This document shows, piece after piece, positions 43,926 to 55,603 of a stretch of DNA of 64,000 nt (position 1 is its first letter; every line of letters starts with the position of its first letter). The notes beneath the pieces are model-generated. The model ran no database searches and was not told where the DNA came from. It saw only the letters and a list, made by a program, of their open reading frames with translations. Where the stretch lies: positions 2,958,501 through 3,022,500 of the forward strand of contig NZ_JAGT01000001.1 in the NCBI RefSeq assembly GCF_000526795.1, in the 5' to 3' direction. The position numbers and the translations under genes were made by a program. Origin of the DNA: Ruminococcus flavefaciens AE3010 (lineage in GTDB: Bacteria; Bacillota; Clostridia; Oscillospirales; Ruminococcaceae).

Positions 43926-46900
43926 TAATTAGAGATCTATTTGAAAAAGATATTGAGCGTTCTATTGAAGGCGTAGTTACTATAGGAAACGAAACCGAGG
44001 AACAAAAGTTACAAGAACTTGAGGAATATGTATGTACCGATGAAATCACAAAGTGTTTTAGAGTCTTTTTTCGCAAATACCGTGAATCTATATCAACTCC
44101 TACAGGAAAAATGGGTGTATGGATTACTGGCTTCTTTGGCTCTGGTAAATCGCATTTCTTGAAAATATTAGGATATATACTTGAAAACAAAGAAATCGCT
44201 AATAAATTACCATATAAGTATTTTGAAGATAAGATAGACGATAAAATGATTCTTGCCGATATTGACAAAAGTTCAAATATTAAGAATAAAGTTGTAATAT
44301 TTACTATTCCCAGCAAAGCTAATTCTAATGCTAAGAACAAAAATACGGCTATTACAGATATTATGTTACGCGCTTTTAATGGCGCAATTGGTTACTGTGG
44401 CTCTAACCCTTGGGTTGCTGATCTTGAAAGATCATTAGATTCTGAAGGAACACTTATTAGTTTTATTAATAAATTTGAGAAGCTTTCTTCTCGAGATTGG
44501 AAAACAACGCGTGGTAAAGCTCTTTTACATCGTGATAGCATTATAAAAGCACTTGTGGATGTAAGAAATATGACAGAAGAAAGTGCTAAGAAGTATATAG
44601 ACGATCAAATTAATAATTACACAACCTCTCCTGAGGATTTTGCTGAAATAGTTAATAACTACTGTATTAAAGAGAAAACAAGAGTTATATTCTTGATGGA
44701 CGAAGTTGGACAGTTTATTGGTGACAATACACAACTCATGTTAGATTTGCAAACATGTGTTGAAGATCTTGGAAAATATTGTCATGGTAAAACTTGGGTT
44801 GTTGTTACATCTCAACAAGAACTAAAAGCAATGCTTGATAGCACTAAAGAGAAGCAGCATGATTTTTCCAAAATTCAAGGCAGATTTGATACACGCCTTC
44901 TACTTAGCGGTGCAAATGCTGATGAGGTAATCAAAAGGCGTATTCTTGAAAAAAAGAAAACTGCATATACTCCTCTTGAATCGCTTTATGAGACATATCA
45001 AAGCAAATTAGGACAACTCATTAATTTTCCAACAAAACCTACTTGGACAGGTTATTCGGATGCAGCACAATTTCGTATGGTGTATCCTTTCGTTTCATAT
45101 CAGTTTGAACTATTACAGAAAGTATTTGAAGCAATTAGAGAAAATGGAATGAGTGAGGGTAAGCATTTATCACAGAATGAAAGATCTTTACTCAGTGCCT
45201 TTCAGAATTCATGTAAAGAATATGCTGACAAAGATACAAGTGTTCTTATTCCTTTTGATAGCTTTTATTCGACAATAGAAGAATTTATTGACTATGACAT
45301 AAAAACTGTGTTTGCAAATGCAGAACGCCGAGCTGGATTAGATTCTTTTTCATTGCGCGTGCTTAGACTGCTGTTTATGATTAAACACGTCAAGGAAATG
45401 CCTAAAACAGTAGATCGTCTTGCTTCTATGATGGTTGAAAACATTAATGATATTAAAGCTGATTTAAAAACTAAAATCCAGGAGGCTTTAATTAGATTAG
45501 AAGAAGAAACTCTTATCCAAAAAAATGGAGATGAATATGACTTCCTGACTAATGCGGAACAAGATGTGAATAAACAGATAATTAAAGCTTCATATAACGA
45601 AGGAGAAATACAGAGAACCATTCACGAAATAATATTTGACCGTATATTTGATAATAATAAATATAGATATGATGGGAAATATGATTTTTCATTAAATAGG
45701 TATGTAGACAATGAATTACATGGAGGTTCAAGTAAAGAAGGTCTTACCATTAAAGTATTTTCTTTTTTCTCCAAGCCTAAATCTGAAACTGATTTTTGTA
45801 CAGATTCAATTAATAATACAATAGTTATTGATCTTACAAATGGTTTGTTTATTGAAGAATTAATTCACGCTAATAAAATCGAAACTTTTAAACGCAATAA
45901 TAGTTCAGCAATGTCTGTAGCTATGACTGAAATAATGAGTAAGAAAACATCCGAAATATCCGAAAGAAGAAAACGTGCTGAAGATTTGATAAGAGAATCG
46001 TTAAGAACTGCTCCAATATATTTATGTGGCAATGTTCTTGATATTAAACAAAAAGATGGGAAAGAACGAATCAATGATGCATTGAAAGAACTAATTAAGC
46101 AACAGTATTATAAATTGCCTCTTGTAAATTATTATTTTCCAGATCAAAAATCAATTGCTATTATGTTAAATGAAGAAAAAACGGATTTAATAGAAGTTGA
46201 TATAACTAATGATGCAAATTATCAAGCATATCTTGAAATATTCGAATTAATAAAAGATGATAAGAGGCTTATAAAAACTACAACCGTAAAAACTATTGTT
46301 GATAAGTTTACAAAACAGCCCTATGGATGGCGTGATACTGACATCATTGGTATTATCGGTTATTTGTGGAAATACAATTTAATCCAAATATATATACATG
46401 ATAATTATGTCGATGATACCGATGGCAAATTCAAAGCTGATTTATCTCATAAAGTTGGCTTGGACACAATGGTTATTACGCAAAAAGAAAAAATTGCTGA
46501 GGAAGTACTATATCAAGTAAAAAGAATCATGAGCGATGTATATACAGAAAACCTTCCTTTAGATGAGGATAAGCTAAAAAATGGTGTCATTGGATTTTTT
46601 GAAAGGAAAAAAGCATTTATAGAAGATCTAAAGAAAAAATATGGCAATTCATATGCTGGCTCAACTATTAGTGCTGAAATATACAATGAATTTAGCGAAA
46701 TACTTCGTAACCGTGATGCATCGGCTATTTTTAATACCATAATAGCCAAGCAAGATAACTTGGAGAAACATGCATCTATTTTAGAACAACTTGAAACATT
46801 CTATAAAAATGGAAGCAGTCAACAGAAAAATTATAGGGATGCTCAGGCAATAGTTGAGTGGTATAGCAAAAATGCTTTATTATCAGATTTAACTGAATTT

Positions 46901-47437
46901 GGTGATGTAGTTGATAAGATAAGCAATATTCTTGCTATGGATCTTCCTTTTTCAGAAATGAATCAACTTTCATCTTATGTTTTCCAAGCTAACGAGATTA
47001 AACAAAAAATAATTAAAGAGAAGCTGAACTCCGTAAAGGAACGACTTGAAAATGACCAAATTTCTGTAACAAATGAGCTTAATGAAGTATTAGAAAAAGA
47101 CATACCTGAGGGCAGCAAAGACAAAATTAAAGATAAAGCTGATGCTATTTTTAAGCAGTATAATTCATGGTTAGATGCTCTTAATGAAGACACAACAAAT
47201 ATGGATGCTTTTATTACTTCAAGTGATAATTCACTTAATAGTTTCCGTAACTTCATAGCTATTACTATAAATGAAGATAAACCAACTGTACGCTCCAAGA
47301 GAATTCGCATTATTAACTGTATTCCTGTTGCAAACAAAACAATAACCACAAGTGATGATGTTGAGAAAGTAGTTGCAGCAATCCGAAATAGTCTGCTTGA
47401 TGCCTTAAAGGATAACGAGGAGCTTAATCTTGATTAA
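43922..47437 (+). CDS. brxC: BREX ATPase BrxC (PglY-like)
   Basis: 1171 residues. P-loop GFFGSGKSHFLKIL near residues 73-86, a Walker B-type VIFLMDEVGQFIGD near 260, and long helical regions toward the C-terminus. Large ATPase that is part of the BREX complex and is needed for modification and defence. Full length for the family. Starts within brxB and ends 11 bp before pglX. Confidence 0.93.
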   Translation: MIIRDLFEKDIERSIEGVVTIGNETEEQKLQELEEYVCTDEITKCFRVFFRKYRESISTPTGKMGVWITGFFGSGKSHFLKILGYILENKEIANKLPYKYFEDKIDDKMILADIDKSSNIKNKVVIFTIPSKANSNAKNKNTAITDIMLRAFNGAIGYCGSNPWVADLERSLDSEGTLISFINKFEKLSSRDWKTTRGKALLHRDSIIKALVDVRNMTEESAKKYIDDQINNYTTSPEDFAEIVNNYCIKEKTRVIFLMDEVGQFIGDNTQLMLDLQTCVEDLGKYCHGKTWVVVTSQQELKAMLDSTKEKQHDFSKIQGRFDTRLLLSGANADEVIKRRILEKKKTAYTPLESLYETYQSKLGQLINFPTKPTWTGYSDAAQFRMVYPFVSYQFELLQKVFEAIRENGMSEGKHLSQNERSLLSAFQNSCKEYADKDTSVLIPFDSFYSTIEEFIDYDIKTVFANAERRAGLDSFSLRVLRLLFMIKHVKEMPKTVDRLASMMVENINDIKADLKTKIQEALIRLEEETLIQKNGDEYDFLTNAEQDVNKQIIKASYNEGEIQRTIHEIIFDRIFDNNKYRYDGKYDFSLNRYVDNELHGGSSKEGLTIKVFSFFSKPKSETDFCTDSINNTIVIDLTNGLFIEELIHANKIETFKRNNSSAMSVAMTEIMSKKTSEISERRKRAEDLIRESLRTAPIYLCGNVLDIKQKDGKERINDALKELIKQQYYKLPLVNYYFPDQKSIAIMLNEEKTDLIEVDITNDANYQAYLEIFELIKDDKRLIKTTTVKTIVDKFTKQPYGWRDTDIIGIIGYLWKYNLIQIYIHDNYVDDTDGKFKADLSHKVGLDTMVITQKEKIAEEVLYQVKRIMSDVYTENLPLDEDKLKNGVIGFFERKKAFIEDLKKKYGNSYAGSTISAEIYNEFSEILRNRDASAIFNTIIAKQDNLEKHASILEQLETFYKNGSSQQKNYRDAQAIVEWYSKNALLSDLTEFGDVVDKISNILAMDLPFSEMNQLSSYVFQANEIKQKIIKEKLNSVKERLENDQISVTNELNEVLEKDIPEGSKDKIKDKADAIFKQYNSWLDALNEDTTNMDAFITSSDNSLNSFRNFIAITINEDKPTVRSKRIRIINCIPVANKTITTSDDVEKVVAAIRNSLLDALKDNEELNLD

Positions 47438-47448
47438 GGAGAATAAAA

Positions 47449-50400
47449 ATGGACAAGAAGATGTTGGAATCCTATGCTATATGGGCAAAAAAGAATCTTG
47501 AACAACAAGTTGAGGTTTCATTAAACAAAATTGGAATACATAGTGACACTGATATTAAAAAAATGCATATCAGTGGAGATATTGCAACTATAGACGGTGA
47601 TCAGACCTCTTATACATTGGATTTTGCTAACAAAAGAAAATCCGTTGTAAGAATGGTAGAAACCGATGGATACAGTACTGTAATCAGTGAAACGGCGTAT
47701 ACATGGTTCAACAGACTAATTGCTTTACGTTTTATGGAATTACACGGCTACCTTTCTCATGGATTTCGTATTCTTTCAAATCCGAATAATAGTGTTGAAC
47801 CAGAAATACTGAAGAACCTTAACCTTGTTAAGTTTGATCTCTCACTCGACATGGATTATTGTGACAAGCTCAAAAGTGATAACAGAATAGAGGAACTTTT
47901 CCGCCATGTTCTTTTAAAACAGTGTCAGGTTCTCAGTAAAACTATCCCTATGCTGTTTTCAGAAAATACCGATGCTTATGAGCTTTTATTACCCAATACG
48001 CTTATTACAGGTGAATCTGTACTTACCAAACTTCTTGAGATACCAGAAGAAAACTTCCTTGATGATGTTGAGGTAATTGGTTGGCTGTATCAGTATTATA
48101 ATACTGAACAGAATAAGCTTGTTTATAATGGCAAGCTTTCAAAAGAAAAAATACCAAAAGAACTTATTCCTGCGGCTACCACTATTTATACTCCTGATTG
48201 GTCTGTAAAATATATGGTTGAGAATTCTCTCGGTAAACTATTATCACAAATGTTACCTGATTTTGATACCAAATCAAATTGGAGATACTATCTTGAGGAT
48301 ACAACATCAAAACAAGAAAAAACTCATAGTATGAGCATTGAAGAAGTTAAGTTTATCGATCCATGTATGGGAAGTGGACATATACTTGTTTATGCTTTTG
48401 ATGTCTTCATGCAGATATATCGTTTTTGCGGATATTCCGACAAAGATGCTGTTCGCTCGATTATAATTAATAACCTATATGGTCTTGACATTGATAAAAG
48501 AGCATATCAGCTTGCTTGTTTTGCTGTTATAATGCGAGCTCAGAAATATGACAAGCGTTTTCTTCGTACACTTGAAAATGAAGAATTATCACTAAATCTT
48601 TCTCATTTTCAGAATTTACATATTGAAAATGTTAACTTCCTTGACAAACCTATTCAATCACTGATTGAGCAATTTAAAAACGCTGATACTTATGGTTCCA
48701 TAATTAAAATAACTGCTCAAGAAGGCTTGGAAGATTATTTAGAAAGCTATGTGCCGACAATTGATTTCGATGACGAGCATGAAAAGCATTATTACAAGTT
48801 ATATCAAATTCTGACACAGAAATATGAAGTTATATGTACTAATCCTCCATATCTTGGGAGCAATAGATTCAATGCTACATTAGCTGATTATACAAAAAAA
48901 CACTTTAATGATGAAAAATCAGATTTATCAATGGTGATGTTTAGACATTGTGTTGATAGTCTTTCTGCTCAAAATGGCTATATTGCTTTTATTACAACAT
49001 CCTCGTGGTTTTCGCTTTCAAGTTTTGAAAAGCTTAGAAAATATATTATAATGAACTATCAAATAGAATCTATTGTAGATTATGGAACAGAACTATTTGA
49101 TGGAAAAGTTGGACATAATCCTATTGTTTCATGGGTATTAAAAAAAAGCCACTCCATTAAAAAGAGTTATTGCTATTAAGCTGGTAGATTATTGTTATTC
49201 ACGACGTAGAGAAAAAGAAAAAGAATTTTTTAATTTGAATAATCGTTATTTTATCAAACAAGAAAACTTCTTTAGAATTCCTGGAGTTCCAATTGTTTAC
49301 TGGGGCAGTGAATCATTTTATAAAGCATATGATTTTAAACCGTTAGGAGAAATAGGTAAAGCTAAAAGTGGACTACAAACTGGTAATAATGATTTATATT
49401 TGAAATTTTGGCAAGAAGTATCATATGAAAAAATAGCCTTTAAAATGAAAAGTAAACAAGATTACCTAAGTTCACACAAAAAATGGGTTCCACAGATTAA
49501 AGGCGGTAAATATCGGAAATGGTATGGAAATTTTGACTATGTAGTTAATTGGGAAAATGACGGTTACGAAATTAGAAACTGTAGTGGATGTAGATTAAAT
49601 GCAATGGGAAATGATGACTTGTTTTTTATAGAGGGATTAACATGGTCACATACAACATCAAATGTTTTTGGAGCAAGGTATTTACCTTTGGGGTTCCTTT
49701 TCAATGTTGAAGCACCAACATATTTTATTAAGGAAGATAATGAATATTATGTTCTTGGTTTTTTAAATTCATGTGTTGCTCAATTATATTTGAATGTTAA
49801 CTCTACTATGCATTATTTAGTTGGAAATATCATGGCATTACCATTAATGTATTCAAATAAATACAAGAATGATATTGATTGTCTTGTTGCAGAAAACATA
49901 GATATTTGCAAAATAGATTGGGATAACTTTGAAATGAGTTGGGACTTTAAAGAACATCCATTTGTTAAGTGGTCTAAGGAATTATGGGATGCCACTTCCA
50001 TTGGTGCAACAATGATGCACTATTATAATGAGCATATTGAAGTGTGTTGCCCTTTGGAGCTCTGCTATATGCTTTGGCAAGGCGAATGTAATGATCGCTT
50101 TAACAAGCTCAAAGCAAATGAGGAAGAGCTAAACCGTATTTTTATTGGTATTTATGGCTTACAAGAAGAATTAACACCAGAAGTAATCGATAAAGATGTA
50201 ACCGTCTATTCAGCTAATCTCCAAGATGATATGAAAAGCTTTATTTCCTACCTTGTTGGTATAATAATGGGAAGATATTCTCTCGATTACGAAGGTATTG
50301 CTTATGCCGGTGGTGAATGGGATGACAGCAGATATAAGAGTTACATTCCTGATGATGATGGTATAGTGCCTATCTACCCGTTTGTAGGCATGGAAATTGG

Positions 50401-50977
50401 TTTAACAGCTCAGATTTGCAACCTTGTAAAGCAAATCTTCGGGGAAGATTGTTATCGCACCAATATGGAATATATTGCACAAGCACTTGGTAAAAAGAAT
50501 ACTGAAAGTGCTGAAGAAACGCTTAACCGATATCTAAATAATGATTTCTATACCGATCATCTAAAACATTACAAAAAATGCCCTATATATTGGATGATGT
50601 CGAGCGGTTCGGAAGGTGGATTCAAATGCTTAATTTATATGCATCGATACAACGAGGATACACTTGCAAGAACTAATACTATGTATTATCTGCCTGATTC
50701 CACTCGTTTGAAAAATGAGCTTGATGAAACTCTTGTTGCATTGACTACTGCTTCTGGTAAAGATAAAATAGCTCTTGAAAAGAAACGTCAGATATTAGCA
50801 GCAAGATACAACGAAGCTCTTGAATATGGTCAGATACTTGATTATATGGCTAATAAATATATTTCTATTGACCTTGATGACGGAGTAAAGGTTAATTATG
50901 AAAAATTCCAGAATATTGAGATAACAACAGATAACGGTACAAAGGTTAGAAAAGACCTTCTTATTCCGTTGAAATGA
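47449..50977 (+). pseudogene. pglX: BREX DNA adenine methyltransferase PglX, split by a 1-base frameshift
   Basis: The two frames 47449-49179 and 49235-50977 add up to a normal PglX of about 1175 residues. SAM-binding motif I FIDPCMGSGHILVYAFDVF (about 303) and catalytic NPPY in CTNPPYLGSN (about 465) are in the first part; the second has the target-recognition and C-terminal regions (KSGLQTGNNDLYLKF). The break is at A8 (49140-49147): with 7 A the frame runs LKKATPLKRVIAIKLVDYCY into the second part. As read, translation ends soon after the methylase core. Without PglX, type 1 BREX neither marks host DNA nor blocks phage. Phase variation, decay or a sequencing error would all look like this. 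Confidence 0.93.
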
Positions 50978-50986
50978 GGACAATTT

Positions 50987-53515
50987 ATGGCAAGTATAGA
51001 CTATAACGAAGCAAGAAAAGAAATAGAAAAGATTTTTTCTTCTCATGCAGACTTTGGCAGACATATTATTTTTTGGTATGATGCTCCAGTTGCTTTTAAA
51101 GACGATATTATAGCAGATAAATTTGACTTCTGTCGTTTAATAATATGCGAAAATAATGAATTTGCAGTTAAAAAGATGATAGAAAAAGACGATTGTACAT
51201 CAAATTTTCTTCTCTATTTTCCTTATGAAAAGCCAGCTGATAATGATAATTGGCTTTTAGATATTCTTCTTTATAGCGAAGAATACTATGCTGATACCGT
51301 GGCATTGACGATGCGGCGACTTAATTTAAGTAATACGGATCTACGCCATGTCATAGAAGCTCATATTAAATTTTTTGATGCTGAAGATCGTCAGAAAAGG
51401 CTTTCAAATTACGTTGATATTACAGATAAACTCACTCCAGAAGAACTATGTATTGCAATGATGAGTGTAATTGTTAAGGCTCATTCTCCTTCAATAGAAG
51501 ATATTCTTACAGAGTTGGTATTTGACTCTGGTTCAAAATATAAGGATATTATTAGGTTCGGGTTTGAAGATAAGCTCTGGGATATCATTGCTACACACTT
51601 CAATTATGAGGGCGATCAGAGAATAGAAGTTCTTATAAAACGGTTTATGTTTACAGCTCTTATTGGACAAAAAGCCGATTTTGGTGAACCTTCATCCTTT
51701 TATTCTCAATATTTAATAGGTAAAAAAGGAAAAAATGATGCTCGCTTTTTCATAGACAAACTTAAGATTGATAAACGATTTTATGATTTGCAACTAAGTC
51801 TTGCAGTTGATTTGAAAATTGAATCCTTATTAATCCCAAGAGACATTTCATGTGTTGAAACTGCTGATATCTTCGAGTGCATTGATATTCATATAATTAA
51901 GAAAATCGCTGAAAGTTTGTACAACGGTAGTTTAGATTATGATAATTTTGAGAGTATTATTAAAAAGCGCATTAACTCTCATTGGTATTCTATTCATAAA
52001 GCAGAGTACGATTTCCTTTCAATCTCGATTAATCTATTCCGTCAGCTTGATATACCAATTGAAAAAGGATTATCCTCTGTTTTTTATATTCAAAACTATA
52101 CAGAAAACTATTATCTTATTGATTCTTATTATCGTAGGGCATGTACAAGCTTTACGGAAATTGACAATCCAACTATTGAAATGGAAGGATTAATGGATAG
52201 AATTGAATTATTCTATCAGACTAAGTATCTTGATGTACTTGGAAAAGAATATAGCCAAGCGTTAAACGACCAAAGCACTTGGAGCTTTTCTGGAGTAGAT
52301 AGTACATTTGATTTTTACCAGAAGTTACAACGTAATAACTACAAAAAATGTTTTGTTATTATATCAGATGGTTTAAGATATGAAATTGCAAAGGAATTGC
52401 TTGATAAGATCCGGACAGACAACAGTCTTAAAGGAACAGATGAATTAAATTATGCTATTTCTCCTCTTCCATCTGAAACTCGCTTTGGTATGGCAGCTTT
52501 TTTGCCTCATAAAGAAATACAATATATTAATAATGATGTCTTTGTAGATAACAACCCCACCAATTCTGTAGTTGCAAGAGATGCAGTATTAAAATCGTAT
52601 GATTCATCATATGCAGCAATACGATTTGATGATTTATTAAACATGACAAAGGAAAGAGACAAGCTTCGAAGCTATATGAGTGATAAATCCCTTGTGTATG
52701 TATATCATAATGTTATTGATAATACAGGTGAATCAGATGAAAACAACGTATTTTCTGTAGTCCCTCGTGCTATTGATGATATTCTGAAACTTATAAAAAA
52801 GCTTTATAGCGGTTTACAGATCTCCAATTATTATATAACTGCAGATCACGGTTTTATATATCGCCGTAACTCTGTTAGCGAAAATAATAAATATAGTGAT
52901 ATTTTTTCATTACATTCTACTGAAACTAACAGACGTTATGTAATAAGTAAAGATCCTAACTTATCGATTTCATATACTTTGCAATTCCCTTTAGATAACC
53001 TTAATAACGAAGATTATCAAGTAATACTTCCTTTCGGTTATGACGTGTTTAAGGCACCTGGTTCGGGATATCAATACTTTCATGGCGGCGCATCACTACA
53101 AGAAACTATTGTTCCAATAATACATATTGGTGCATTAAGTTCCGCTAATTCTAAAGAAGATGTTACTCCTGTAGGAGTTCGGTTAAAAAGTATTACAAGA
53201 AAAATCACAAATAGAAGTTTTGTGCTTGAATTTGAGCAATATGAACGCGTTCAAGACAGAAAGCAAGCAATAACCTGTGAAACTTATCTTGTGGATGAAG
53301 AGGGTAATAAAGTTTCAGGCGAATATAAGTTTGCTGCTGCCTCTGATAGTGAAGATATAACACAGAGAGTAACAAAAATACGATTTAACCTGATGAACAT
53401 TCCTTTTGATCGAAATCAAAGGTATTATCTAATACTAAAAAATGCTGATAAACCAGACGAGTATATTCAAAGGGAAAACTTCATCATAGATATTCTTAAT
53501 TTAAAAATCCTATAA
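50987..53515 (+). CDS. pglZ: BREX phosphatase-like PglZ
   Basis: 842 residues. Alkaline phosphatase superfamily core with FVIISDGLRYEIAKELLDKI (about 459; metal-binding Asp) and ITADHGFIYRRN (about 619; second metal site). The N-terminal third is the helical DUF found in type 1 PglZ. Hallmark protein of all BREX types. 9 bp after pglX and 18 bp before brxL. Confidence 0.95.
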   Translation: MASIDYNEARKEIEKIFSSHADFGRHIIFWYDAPVAFKDDIIADKFDFCRLIICENNEFAVKKMIEKDDCTSNFLLYFPYEKPADNDNWLLDILLYSEEYYADTVALTMRRLNLSNTDLRHVIEAHIKFFDAEDRQKRLSNYVDITDKLTPEELCIAMMSVIVKAHSPSIEDILTELVFDSGSKYKDIIRFGFEDKLWDIIATHFNYEGDQRIEVLIKRFMFTALIGQKADFGEPSSFYSQYLIGKKGKNDARFFIDKLKIDKRFYDLQLSLAVDLKIESLLIPRDISCVETADIFECIDIHIIKKIAESLYNGSLDYDNFESIIKKRINSHWYSIHKAEYDFLSISINLFRQLDIPIEKGLSSVFYIQNYTENYYLIDSYYRRACTSFTEIDNPTIEMEGLMDRIELFYQTKYLDVLGKEYSQALNDQSTWSFSGVDSTFDFYQKLQRNNYKKCFVIISDGLRYEIAKELLDKIRTDNSLKGTDELNYAISPLPSETRFGMAAFLPHKEIQYINNDVFVDNNPTNSVVARDAVLKSYDSSYAAIRFDDLLNMTKERDKLRSYMSDKSLVYVYHNVIDNTGESDENNVFSVVPRAIDDILKLIKKLYSGLQISNYYITADHGFIYRRNSVSENNKYSDIFSLHSTETNRRYVISKDPNLSISYTLQFPLDNLNNEDYQVILPFGYDVFKAPGSGYQYFHGGASLQETIVPIIHIGALSSANSKEDVTPVGVRLKSITRKITNRSFVLEFEQYERVQDRKQAITCETYLVDEEGNKVSGEYKFAAASDSEDITQRVTKIRFNLMNIPFDRNQRYYLILKNADKPDEYIQRENFIIDILNLKIL

Positions 53516-53533
53516 TGAAAGGAATTGCATTTA

Positions 53534-55561
53534 ATGGATAGCTTAGATGAAAAGGTATTTCAAGTTTTTTCAGGTCGTGTTGTTCCAAAAGGAGCGACAA
53601 AAAAAATAAAAGGTAGTGCTAATGTCCCAACTTATGTTCTTGAATACTTACTTGGAAACTATTGTACCTCAGATGATGCAGAAGAAATAGAAAATGGAAT
53701 AGAACAGGTAAAGAACATTCTCTATGATAATTATGTTCGCCCTGATGAAGCTGAACAAGTGAAATCTAAAATAAAAGAAAAAGGTAGTCATACCGTAATA
53801 GATAAAATAAGCGTACATCTTAATGAACGTAGTGACCAATACGAAGCTGAATTCTTATTTCTTGGTATAAAAAATGTATATGTTCATCCAAAATATATTC
53901 GAGATTATGAGAAATTACTTGCTGGTGGCATTTGGTGCATTGTTGATTTGGTTTACTTTTATGATGAAGATGAAAAGAATAAGAGTCCGTTTGTTATCAG
54001 TGATATAACGCCAATTCAAATGCCAAATCTTGATAAAAATGAGATCATTGAAGCAAGAGAAAGTTTTTCTAAAGACGAATGGATTGACTTTTTACTTCGT
54101 TCATGTGGTATGGAGCCAACACAGTTTGAATATAGGACAAAGTGGCATTTACTTGCAAGATTGATACCGCTTGTAGAAAATAATGTTAATATATGTGAAC
54201 TCGGACCGAGAGGAACAGGAAAATCCCATATTTATAAAGAATTATCACCTAATTCAATTCTTGTTTCTGGAGGACAGACAACAGTCGCAAATCTATTCTA
54301 TAATATGAGTAGAAAACAGGTTGGGCTTGTTGGAATATGGGATGTTGTTGCTTTTGACGAGGTTGCCGGCATTAACTTTAAGGATAAAGACGGCGTGCAA
54401 ATAATGAAGGATTACATGGCTTCTGGTTCGTTTGCAAGAGGAAAGGATGCTATACAGGCTAATGCATCAATGGTATTCGTTGGAAATATTAATCAAAGTG
54501 TTGATTACCTTTTAAAAACATCTCATTTATTTGATCCTTTTCCTTCAGCTATGATTGATAGTGCTTTTTTTGATCGTATGCACTGTTATATTCCAGGCTG
54601 GGAAATACCTAAAATGCGTCCTGAATTCTTCACTGATAATTATGGATTTATTTCCGATTACCTTGCGGAATTCTTCAGAGAAATGCGTAAGATTCCACAA
54701 ACTGATGCTTTTGATAAATACTTCAAATTGGGAAGGTGTTTAAATCAAAGGGATACTATAGCTGTAAGGAAGATAGTATCTGGTTTAACAAAGCTAATTT
54801 ATCCCAATTCAAAGTATACAGAGGAGGAAATTGAAGAAATTCTTCGCTATGCAATTGAAGGTCGAAGAAGAGTTAAAGAGCAGTTAAAGAAAATTGGTGG
54901 AATGGAGTTCTATGATGTTCAATTTAGTTATATCCGCAATTCCGATATGGAGGAAATATCAGTTCCTGTTTTGGAACAAGGTGCAGGCTCACTTATTCCA
55001 GAAGGAATTGGCAAACCGGGACACGTATATACCGTTTGTAATGGAGCAAATGGTATGATGGGACTAATAAAAATAGAATCAACTATTACAAATGGTTCTG
55101 GAAAATTTGATGTTACAGGACTTCAAACCGCAAAAGAAACTAAAGAATCAGTTAAAACTGCTCAAAATTATTTTAAAGCAAATGCTAAACAAATAAGTGC
55201 GTCGATTTCATTAGAAACAAAAGACTATTTGACTCATGTACAGGATATTCAAGGTATTGGATTGAATAGTAGCTTATCTTTGGCGATGTTAATATCATAT
55301 TGTAGCGTTGCATTAGATAAAAGCGTAATGCCACAGCTTTGTATTCTTGGTTCTATGAGCATTGGAAGTACTATTGCAAAAATAGAAGAACTTGCTTCAA
55401 CCTTACAAGTTGCTTTTGATGCAGGTGCCAAAAGAATTCTCATTCCAATGAGTAGTGCTGTTGATATTCCTAATGTTCCAATGGAGCTCTTTTCTAAATT
55501 TCAAGTTTCATTTTATAATAGTCCAGAAGATGCTGTAATAAAGGCTCTTGGTATTGAATAG
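53534..55561 (+). CDS. brxL: BREX Lon-like protease-ATPase BrxL
   Basis: 675 residues from ATG 53534; the in-frame TTG nine bases earlier sits on the RBS (AAAGGA). AAA+ domain with Walker A ELGPRGTGKSHIYKEL (about 223) and Walker B VVAFDEVAGINF. The C-terminal Lon-like domain contains SSLSLAMLISYCSVA and GSTIAKIEELASTLQVAFDA, aligned to the Ser and Lys blocks of Lon. BrxL forms DNA-translocating rings and is essential for phage exclusion in type 1 BREX. Ends the operon at a strong terminator. Confidence 0.95.
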   Translation: MDSLDEKVFQVFSGRVVPKGATKKIKGSANVPTYVLEYLLGNYCTSDDAEEIENGIEQVKNILYDNYVRPDEAEQVKSKIKEKGSHTVIDKISVHLNERSDQYEAEFLFLGIKNVYVHPKYIRDYEKLLAGGIWCIVDLVYFYDEDEKNKSPFVISDITPIQMPNLDKNEIIEARESFSKDEWIDFLLRSCGMEPTQFEYRTKWHLLARLIPLVENNVNICELGPRGTGKSHIYKELSPNSILVSGGQTTVANLFYNMSRKQVGLVGIWDVVAFDEVAGINFKDKDGVQIMKDYMASGSFARGKDAIQANASMVFVGNINQSVDYLLKTSHLFDPFPSAMIDSAFFDRMHCYIPGWEIPKMRPEFFTDNYGFISDYLAEFFREMRKIPQTDAFDKYFKLGRCLNQRDTIAVRKIVSGLTKLIYPNSKYTEEEIEEILRYAIEGRRRVKEQLKKIGGMEFYDVQFSYIRNSDMEEISVPVLEQGAGSLIPEGIGKPGHVYTVCNGANGMMGLIKIESTITNGSGKFDVTGLQTAKETKESVKTAQNYFKANAKQISASISLETKDYLTHVQDIQGIGLNSSLSLAMLISYCSVALDKSVMPQLCILGSMSIGSTIAKIEELASTLQVAFDAGAKRILIPMSSAVDIPNVPMELFSKFQVSFYNSPEDAVIKALGIE

Positions 55562-55570
55562 ATTAACTAA

Positions 55571-55600
55571 AAACGGAAAGGACAAATATCCTTTCCGTTT
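55571..55600. terminator. Bidirectional terminator between brxL and the toxin-lipoprotein
   Basis: 12-bp stem AAACGGAAAGGA/TCCTTTCCGTTT with T runs on both strands. Confidence 0.9.
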
Positions 55601-55603
55601 TTT

